From the NCBI GenBank assembly GCA_001600055.1, contig BCIV01000008.1, positions 496,001-560,000 of the forward strand: a stretch of 64,000 bases of DNA. Direction: 5' to 3'. A model generated the notes under the pieces. The model searched no databases and was not told where the DNA came from. It saw nothing but the letters and a program-made list of their open reading frames with translations. The first letter of the stretch is position 1. Each line of letters opens with the position of its first letter. The DNA is from Filobasidium wieringae. Taxonomy: Eukaryota; Basidiomycota; Tremellomycetes; Filobasidiales; Filobasidiaceae. A program made the position numbers and the translations under genes. Positions 56,172 to 64,000 of this stretch are shown piece after piece.

Positions 56172-59100
56172 ATGTCAGAACTGATCATTCCCATCCAGGT
56201 CGTTCAGGGGGTCATGGCTAAGTTGGGATGCCGTATGACGCACCGAGAGGTCCTACAAAAAATGTTCCCAGAACAGGAAAGTGACCTACTGCAAGATCCC
56301 GATTTATGTATCGCCTTCGACGAAGTAGTCGGACGGCGTGCATGGTCTGAGGAAGCGGACCTGATGATAGATTACTGGAAATCCGCAGTTGCGAATGACG
56401 TCGGTCCCTATGGGCGAGGAATTGCTCTGAAGGACCTAATTGCTGCTCACACGGAAGCTAGAGCTATCACTAGTATGGTCGAGACGCAGGTTAAAGGCCC
56501 TACTCTCGGTATCAATCTCCATAGAGATCCTGAGACTCCGTCTGTCAAATCATTACACCAGTTGAAGCCAGGTACGTGAACGCCGGAATGCAGGGGAACC
56601 AAGACCAACCGTTCTAAACTCGTTCGTTATAGCTGGTTGTGGTCATCTGAAGCTAAACTACAAGAACGAGGGCAAGTACACCGGGTTGACAGGCGCCCAT
56701 TCGTGTTCGAATCACCGTCCTGATCTTGTTATTTTATCAGGCGTCTATTTCCTGTGTCGGACCCTCTGTTCGCCTGCATTATTTGCATCTGGCACCGCTA
56801 GGTTTCTCGTGGCGGACCCCTACGGCATTCATTCTTCCTTGGATTTCGACAATGCTCCTCTCCTCCCAAACTCGATCGGTCTTCCAAAACAATCGGACTA
56901 TGACTTTGCATACCCCCCCGGAACAATTTTTGCCGTCAAAGAACCTCGCACACACAAAAGATATTTCAGGTCTCACACTCGTTACTTTATTGGAGCCAAG
57001 TTACCCCTTGTCTCCGGGACACTCATGTCTCCAAACATGCTCGTAGACTGTCCCACGGATATCGTAGTATTGAAACCGGAAGACGAACTTCTCAAGGGTG
57101 TGATCTGGCAAGGACTTGAGTCGTCGATGAGGGTATGGGAGTATCCGATTGCAAACAAGAGAACGGTCGAAGAATGGAAAGACTTAGGAAGCAAGGTCAG
57201 CTTACTCGCCAGCTCTCTCGAAGAGCAATTAAGTTGCACTAATTTGTCGTGTTAAACATGACACTAGGCGTACCAAGAAAAACGTTACATCGAGGCGCTG
57301 TTTTGTTACCAAGCTGGCGCTAAGGAACATCCTGACGTGTATGCGTTTCACATGAACCAGGCTGCTGTATACGTTATACTTGAACGTTTCCATGACGTTA
57401 GAAAAGCTTCCGACATGGCTCTTAAACTGCTGGATGAGAAACTGGAGGCTCAGGAGACCAAGTTCTTGTTGGATCTGAAGGAAAAGGCTATGATCAGGAA
57501 GGCATTTGCCTTCTACCGCTTGAAGAGGTGGAGAGAGGCGGAAGAGCTGTATACTCATTGTCTTCGCCTGTTTCCGCAATCGCAACAAGCGAAGTCGGGT
57601 TTGAACAAGGCCAGGTCGCGCCAGAAAGAATCGGAATCTGGCAAATATAATATCGATCGTCTTGCCAAATCGGCGACAAGCACCGAAAAGCGTACCGTTC
57701 TGGACGTTGCCGATTTTGTCGGTCCAGTCGAGATGGGGTATACGGAGGGCTACGGCAGAGGTTTAGTCGCCACTCGGGATATCGCTGCAGGAGAGATATT
57801 GATCGTGAACAAGCCTATCGTCACTTCCACGGAGGTCGTGCCTGGTCACTCTTATAGTCAGCTGACGTGGCCCGATTTCCTGCCGAAAGGATACCAGTAT
57901 CCTGTACCAGGAAATCATGAGACCTCAGCAGACGATGTCGAGATAAAATGTATTCGACGGAGACCCGATGTCACGCGACTGAAGCGTGAGCTTACGTATA
58001 AATGCTACCACAACCCGGAACTAGCCAAATGGCTCCAGGGATTCTGGGCGGGAGATAGTTACCCGGTTCCTCCAACGAACCCCGATCTAAACTATCCCAC
58101 CGTTGAGATTGAAGAGCACATTCCTGTGGATTTCGGTCGGATGTGTGCAGTCTCGGTGCACAATACGTTTGGTCTTGGCGGTACTGACCGAGACGAACCT
58201 GATGATGGTGCTGAAAGTGTCGAGGAAAGGCCTGGCAGGATGTAAGTCCGGCACGACTCAGTGCCACCAACAAAATACTGAGCGAAACATTTGTAAAAAG
58301 GATGGCGCTGTACGGTGGGATCAGTTTCTTCAACCATTCGTGCTCTCCGAACTGCAACGACACAAGCGTGGGAGATGTAAAGATCGTCCGATCGCTCCGT
58401 GATATCGATCGAGGAGAAATGGTTACAATTGATTACGGTACCGCTCCTGGGGACACCTACGAAGAACGACAACTCTTGACACGCCGATATTTCGATGGCG
58501 ACTGTAACTGCTCGCGATGCGTTAACGATCGGAAAATCGGCCTCGAAACACTCAAGTCGCGAGGAGAGGCATATAAAGCGTTGTCAAAGTCTGATAAGGA
58601 AACCAGCATAAACATGAAACATATCTCGAGGCAAAGATCTGAGAGGGAAGGAATATTCGACGTGCTCAAAACATTGGTAAAACTGGAAGTTACCCGGAAA
58701 CAAGATCCAACTAGCCTTTGCCCAAACATATTCTCAGTGCTAGTAACACTCTCTTTCAGAATAATGCCTATCGATGACAAGATGTCTGACGAACTGACCA
58801 AACAAGCGATAGAGAGCCTCGGCGTCATCATACGCGGCAGAGAAGATCGATCATGGGGAATCCCTTGCTTGAAAAATGTCGACGCCGACATTCCCTTTCT
58901 TTCCCTCCCAAGCTCAAATCAGCGGGACTGGTCAGGCTATCCGATATTGTTAGCGACGGGGTGTATGAGCAGAGGGGATGTGGATGGAATGCGGTACTGG
59001 CTGAGGGGGGTGATTTGGGGTGAGCTCATGCTCACAGGGTCTCTTGAGTTGCTCCTCCAGCGCCATAAAGCCATATGTGAATCGTCAGACATGGTTATAC

Positions 59101-59214
59101 CGATCTTACACCAAGGTGAGCAGCATCCCTTACTCGCTCATGACCATCATTAACAGCGTTTGTTTTTCGAATTTAGAGAGCGAGTTGTTGAGACACCGGC
59201 TGCAGCTGGACTAA
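56172..59214 (+). CDS. TPR-SET domain protein B (SMYD-like putative methyltransferase), tandem paralogue 2
   Basis: The start at 56172 reads MSELIIPIQVVQGVMAKLGC. The order is colinear with paralogue A: PTLGINLHRDPETPSVKSLH; DNAPLLPNSIGLPKQSDYDF; AYPPGTIFAVKEPRTHKRYF; TPR helices (RYIEALFCYQAGAKEHPDVY, RKAFAFYRLKRWREAEELY); SET motifs GRGLVATRDIAAGEILIVNK, FFNHSCSPNC and MVTIDYG; post-SET DCNCSRC. All key motifs expected for cofactor binding and catalysis are present. The last intron (gtgagc...tttag) joins HQ|E to SELLRHRLQLD at TAA 59212-59214, so unlike A it has one intact terminal intron. It arose with A by tandem duplication, and the divergence is large, so the duplication is not recent. 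Confidence 0.85.
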
Positions 59215-59418
59215 CGGAGAGCGACGCAAAGCATGATGACATAAGATTCGGGCGATGAAGTATAAGAAAATTCGTTACGCTACAAGTGGTTGGCATTGTT
59301 GGGTTACATGTATAACGAGATCGACAGAGTTCTATTGTAATCGCTCAGAGCGGGGATGAAGTCAAAAGCGGATGATTAGTGTACAGTGTTCTGAAGCTGT
59401 CCGCAAGCATAGTCGAGG

Positions 59419-62400
59419 TCAATCCGTAAGGGCGATATGACTGGGGTTTGTAGCAGTAATCTTGCGCCGCAGCGCTTCGAGACGAGTCTTGATCGATATG
59501 ATTACTAAAAGCGTTTTGCTCGATCAACAACAGCTCTCCCAGAGTATATTATATCTTTGCACTGACCTCTATCGACCATCTGGCGATCTGTGTCACCTAT
59601 CTCTATTCCGTCGTGTAACAAGGGATCGAGCAGAGCAAAGAATAACCATAAAGCGTTTTCATACCCGCTTTCTGACGCTAGCAGGTCTTCTCCGACGAGT
59701 TCCGATACAGCGGCAGCTCGAGACTATGACACGTTGTTTGAGCGATTCAAAACAATGAAAAAGAAAACATTGTATTGCTTACAAGCTCGATCCCTTTGTC
59801 GTAGATCAACTTCTCCACGTAAGAGGCTGAATCCGGCATCTCCTCCGGACACCTAGACTTTGTCCACTCAGCTCTGTCAAAGCAATCGTTGAAACGATGT
59901 CGAAACCATTGTACCGCTGACATCGAACAAAGTCAGTATTGGTTAGGTAGACTGGACTGTATCCGCCCAACATACTTTCGTTGAATTCTGCGCTGGTTTG
60001 GACGACGTCAACCACTGCCGCTTTGCTTTCCCAAAATTGTTTCGCTTGCTCAACTCCGTTCTGAAGGAATCCAAGTGATTTCAAATAGAGAACCATAGCT
60101 TCCGCACAGAGAGTCTCCATGCGTGCTACATTGATATCCATAGATGACGTGGACCCAGAGGATGATCGTCTACGACTCATGGCCGATTGTTGTTGGAAAT
60201 AGGAGTAAGAATTTGGAGAAAATCCAGTTCCGGTTCCAGATAGACCAGCTCCGGGAGAGGCCTTCGACGGATACATACACTGAGCCAGCTTGGAATCCGC
60301 GAACTCGAAGAGGACGTGAGCTTTCTGAGCAAGATCTTCAAGATTGGTCATGAGGGCCTCCTCTGCAGGATCATCCTCTTTGAACGTCAACGATAGCCTA
60401 GCTTGCCGCCAAGGACGCCTCGACAATTGACCAAGAGCGTTCACCGGACTGCCGAGTAGCTTCATACCAGCAATCCCCATTGCCTTTGCCCACGCCGATG
60501 ACCCCGGAGGCGGCGACTCTGCAAAAACCGCTTCATGAGCTGTTTGATGGTAAGTCATTGCGCCTCCGTACGTTGTCACGGCATTTGTTGTCGCACTTGG
60601 CACGAGCATAGGGCGACTCCGACTTTGCAAATTGGGTGATGTTGAGACTGAGTGCAAGGAAGGGGGCCTCTGATGCGTCCCTGCAGGTAGCGCGAAAGGT
60701 GGCGTAGCGGACAAGGCGAACGGCGGAGAGTAGGATAACGGAGACGAACTTGAGCCGCGGGCCCCTTGAGATGCCACACTTGTTAATGCTGAAACCGGCC
60801 TGCCTCGGGTGCTTGTTCTCGAACTTCGTCGCCGGATCAAACCGTCAGGCCGTTTGGCAGCAGCGTCCATTTCTGTAAAATTCCAAGTCGTCAAATTGAC
60901 TGAAGCATATCACGCAACAGTCACTTACCGTCAGCTAGTGCGTTGACCTCAACTGCCTTCTTCTCGACTACAACATACTCCGAGTCTTGCATAATTCCCT
61001 GAGCGTTGACAGGTCCTCCTGAACGCTCTAAAGATGGTTGGCTATCGTGCCTACTACCGTCAGCAACCGTGTCATAGACAGGCCTAGTAGAGTTGCTGTT
61101 ATTGCGCCCCAAGGTACTATACCGTCTTGCAGTAGAACCAGGTCGGCTGACGGGCGGCAACGTTTGTTCTGCTAGTGGGGAGCTAGTTATGGGTTGTGTT
61201 CCTGTCGGCTTTTGGCGATCTTGTGGAGCAATATCAATCGGCCGTGAAGCCGAAGAATTCGATAGCTTTCTGCTATTTGCCGTAGCTATAGCCTGTGGGG
61301 CTGTCGGTGTAGGAGCGACATAGTATCTGGGTTCTGAAGTCTTGCGACGCTCCTGTCCAGAAGAACTCGATGTCCGCCTTTCCGTTTGAGAAGCCCTTCT
61401 GCTAAGATCCGGTGAATTGGCCGTTTGCAAGGGAAGTTCTGCTGGTCTTGGCAGGGGGGCCATAACCGAAGCCCTGACCAGGTAGCCTTTCCAGACATCG
61501 CTCTCGAAGAGATCCTGAAACGGCATTCTGTTCTCTGGATTCTTCTTGAGAAGCTTTCGTATCAACGCCTTGATATCCTCGTCGACAGGAGTGGCAGGTT
61601 CTTCTCCACCGGCAGCGGCATCTTTTTGGATTTCTGCAGAAGTCTTTTCGTCTGGAAATTTGATCCGGTCTTCGCCCTTCTCAATCTTCCTTAGCAATTC
61701 GACGTGGTTCTGAGCTCTGAAAGGAGGTCTTCCTACAGCCATTTCGTAAAGGACCGCACCGATGGACCAAAGATCCACCTTGGCATCGTATTTTTCATAC
61801 CTGAGGATTTCCGGAGCCATATAGAGGGGAGAGCCGCACAAAGTTTCTGCCATGGTAGCTGCCGGGAGGATTCGAGCGAAACCAAAATCTGCCACTTTCA
61901 AGACAGGAATACCGTATGGGTGACCGTTGAGATATTCTTCTTCTGTCGGCGGATGCAGTAATAAATTCTGTACGAAAGTTCTGATTCAGTGCTGTTCGTG
62001 TACAACGACATTGTTTAGGGAACTCACCTGTGGCTTGATATCACGGTGAATCAGATTCCTGACTCTCAGAAACTTAACGGCCTCAGCTAGAAACAAACAT
62101 ATTGGTTGGCTGTGTTCACAACGTGTGCTAATATCGCACCGCACTCACTCAGCTGCCCTAAGAAACATCTCGTCACTACGGCGTCCAAACCACCCTCCTT
62201 CGGATGAGGCCAAAACTCCATCCCTCCGACTACTCCTTCAGGAGTTATCTTAGGGTATTCAAGAGTGGTTAGTTTACCTCTCTTCTTGATGTAAATGGAA
62301 AGGTCTCCTCCAGAACAGAAAGCCATGATTAGGTAGATATGGTGGTCATTCTTCTGCTCAGCACGGGAAGCAAATCAAAAGTTAGACTACAAGAGGGGCA

Positions 62401-62849
62401 AGTCAAATTAGAAATACTGACAATGCAATCCTCCAGTTCCACAATATGCCGATGACTGATAGCTTTGAGAATACTAATCTCGCCTTCTAAATTCTCGAGA
62501 AGTTTGGGCGTAAGCTTGTTTCGGGAAACAGCTTTGATAGCGATAGGTTGTTTCGTTCGCTTCTCGGCAGAAGGGTGTCAAAACGGATTGCAGAGGTCGG
62601 GAGATTCATACGACGATCGTTAGAGAATGGATTGAGAGACATGTCTGTGGACGAACTCAGACTCACGCTTCGATATCCTTTATAGACGGTTGCGAAGCTT
62701 CCTCTCCCAATCTCGTTTCCGATGACATAGTTTCCAATCCTCTCCCTCCCAGAAGATGAGGATACCCGTCCAGCTGCAGCCGAAGAGGTCGAAACATCTT
62801 CTCTCCTTCGCCTGTTTTTATCTTCGTGAACTTGTGGTGATCTTTGCAT
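59419..62849 (-). CDS. ATG1: Atg1 (ULK-type) autophagy-initiating serine/threonine kinase
   Basis: The start at 62849 reads [18 protein letters not shown], before the kinase domain. Motifs in order: [17 protein letters not shown] (glycine loop); [10 protein letters not shown] (catalytic Lys); [50 protein letters not shown] (catalytic loop); [21 protein letters not shown]; and [20 protein letters not shown]. The FGFAR and IYIKKRG forms are typical of Atg1/ULK. A Ser/Pro-rich linker is followed by the C-terminal tandem-MIT-like EAT region ([20 protein letters not shown], then [19 protein letters not shown]), which binds Atg13, ending [21 protein letters not shown] at 59419. Many introns; splice phase at the last junction was checked. 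It phosphorylates Atg13/Atg9 at the phagophore assembly site. Confidence 0.94.
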
Positions 62850-63405
62850 TTTGTCCGAATGGTTGGTAGGGTCGAGAGGTAGATTGCGCAACGCCGAGGC
62901 GAGACCAGTTTGGCGGTGACGAGGATCCTCTGGTCAGAGGGGTTTTAGAGGCTGTTCTAGACGAAATTGGTTTAACTTAGAGACCACTGATAGCTGGAAG
63001 CTTAAGAGGAAAGGACAGGCAGATCACGTCTTGACCTTGATCAGGTGAGGTCCTCGATCGATAAAGGACGATAACATAGAGAAGCCGCGGGAGGTTGTCC
63101 TGATACGGTGATCAGATCGGGGAAGCGGAAGGTTATGAGTTGCGGGGTAGATGGGAGAGATTCGCAGATGTAAGGGCGTATGGTTATGTATGAGGTTGCC
63201 TGGGTAGAGGGTAGTCAGTGAGGATGATTGGACCTTCAGGGTGCACGGTAAGTAGTGTGTCTGCTACCACTGATAACCAAGCTAAGAACCACCTTGAACC
63301 GATCTGATCTCGGTCGAGCGGCGGCAAAATACGCGATAACGATGAACAATCACATCATCCGTCTGCTTCTCCCGAGTCACACGACACGACACGAACACCA
63401 TCACT
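62850..63405. other. Intergenic region upstream of ATG1
   Basis: About 556 bp between two minus-strand genes, holding the ATG1 promoter and the 3' UTR of the small gene. No other feature is recognised. Confidence 0.45.
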
Positions 63406-63959
63406 CTAGTCATCCTGTCCATCTACCTGCTCGTCATCACTTTCTCCTCCTAGAAGCTTGAGCTCTTGACTGTTCCCTGTTGAAACGGCGCCCTTCTCTC
63501 CCTTGTTAGCTTTGCCTGATGAGGTCCGTTTGATGGCTGTATCGGGTATCTCCCCAGCCGGGCTGTGATAGAAGGAAACACAGTTTTGTTATTGTTTTAG
63601 GAAGAACATTTCCACCGACACAGCGATCAATATATCGATCGACTCACTTTAACCATCCAAGTGCGACATCGAAAGAATTGTCTATATTGTTAATCCAGCT
63701 GATATACCTATCGAGCACAAGAATGATAAGAAGACTAAGCCTCGACGCGCGGACTTCCACCAACTCACACCGCCATGTTTTCTTCGTCCTCTCTTAACCT
63801 CTCGTAGATATGCTTGACCTTGAATTCTTTGATGGTCTGAGCATACGGCTCAAATGATATCTACCTCGCCAATTTCATATCAGCTCCTTTTTCTCCTCGG
63901 CCTCACTCAACTGAGACATATCTCACCGCTTCATGTCCCGCACTGTTTTGACTTCCCAT
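63406..63959 (-). CDS. Small multi-exon protein of unknown function (about 109 aa)
   Basis: Four exons splice in phase from ATG 63957-63959 to TAG 63406-63408. They read MGSQNSAGHEA, then PYAQTIKEFKVKHIYERLRE and DEENMAV, then YISWINNIDNSFDVALGWLN, and finally PAGEIPDTAIKRTSSGKANK to an acidic end (LLGGESDDEQVDGQDD). Helical N-terminus, aromatic centre, disordered tail; no signal peptide or membrane helix. I do not recognise the family. Four coding exons within 550 bp with matching phases make a chance frame unlikely. It sits upstream of ATG1 on the same strand. Confidence 0.62.
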
Positions 63960-64000
63960 CGAGCCTATTCGAGCGTTATAACTCTCAAATCGCGGTTGCT

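Overview
The window reads as nuclear DNA of a basidiomycete fungus, most likely an Agaricomycotina yeast of the Tremellomycetes (Cryptococcus/Kwoniella-like). This rests on compact, mostly single-copy genes, many short GT-AG introns (about 30-190 nt) per gene, short intergenic gaps, low-complexity Ser/Gln/Pro-rich tails, and fungal families such as Msc7, Bud14/Tea4, Utp10, Rrp1, Utp23 and Atg1. No species call is justified from the sequence alone. I find 22 protein-coding genes (the first is cut by the left edge), one probable intron-bearing tRNA-Arg gene, and no convincing transposon, rRNA or CRISPR.

Layout. 1-721: C-terminal part of a Myb/SANT DNA-binding protein. 843-3904 (-): TMEM184/DUF300 membrane protein, divergent from a LysM protein with a Cys-rich finger (4256-5502). 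5854-6139 (-) and 6398-6706 (+): two small divergent genes. 7429-10114: Msc7-type membrane-anchored aldehyde dehydrogenase. 10899-10999: tRNA-Arg(TCT) candidate. 11186-13593: nuclear-looking basic protein, possibly Swc3-like. 13692-14759: kynurenine formamidase-like hydrolase. 14859-17462 (-): secretory right-handed beta-helix protein with a coiled coil and membrane anchor. 17699-19247: ArfGAP. 19248-21340: the longest gene-free stretch. 21341-27684: UTP10.

27763-30886 (-): a 963-residue protein whose N-terminus resembles the TPP1/Tpz1 shelterin OB fold. It diverges from a Bud14/Tea4-like SH3 + RA-domain polarity protein (31423-36764). 37455-42087: Sro7/tomosyn (Lgl family). 42187-43556 (-): RRP1. 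43890-45138 (-): single-pass membrane protein. 45812-49847: BRCA2/Brh2-type recombination mediator with three BRC-like units. 49981-51226 (-): UTP23. 51956-55103 and 56172-59214: a tandem pair of TPR-SET proteins. 59419-62849 (-): ATG1. 63406-63959 (-): a small four-exon gene of unknown function.

Themes. Three small-/large-subunit rRNA maturation factors (UTP10, RRP1, UTP23) sit within 30 kb. A candidate telomere protein and the BRCA2 homologue lie about 15 kb apart. Polarity and exocytosis genes (Bud14/Tea4 and Sro7/tomosyn) are direct neighbours. The most unusual signals are the shelterin-like protein with ACGCG boxes upstream, a 63-bp near-identical intron-containing duplication at the end of the first TPR-SET gene, the BRC-repeat architecture of the BRCA2 homologue, and the beta-helix/coiled-coil/membrane-anchor protein. 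Exon coordinates were derived by hand from splice sites and reading phase; a few junctions, flagged below, could not be resolved.
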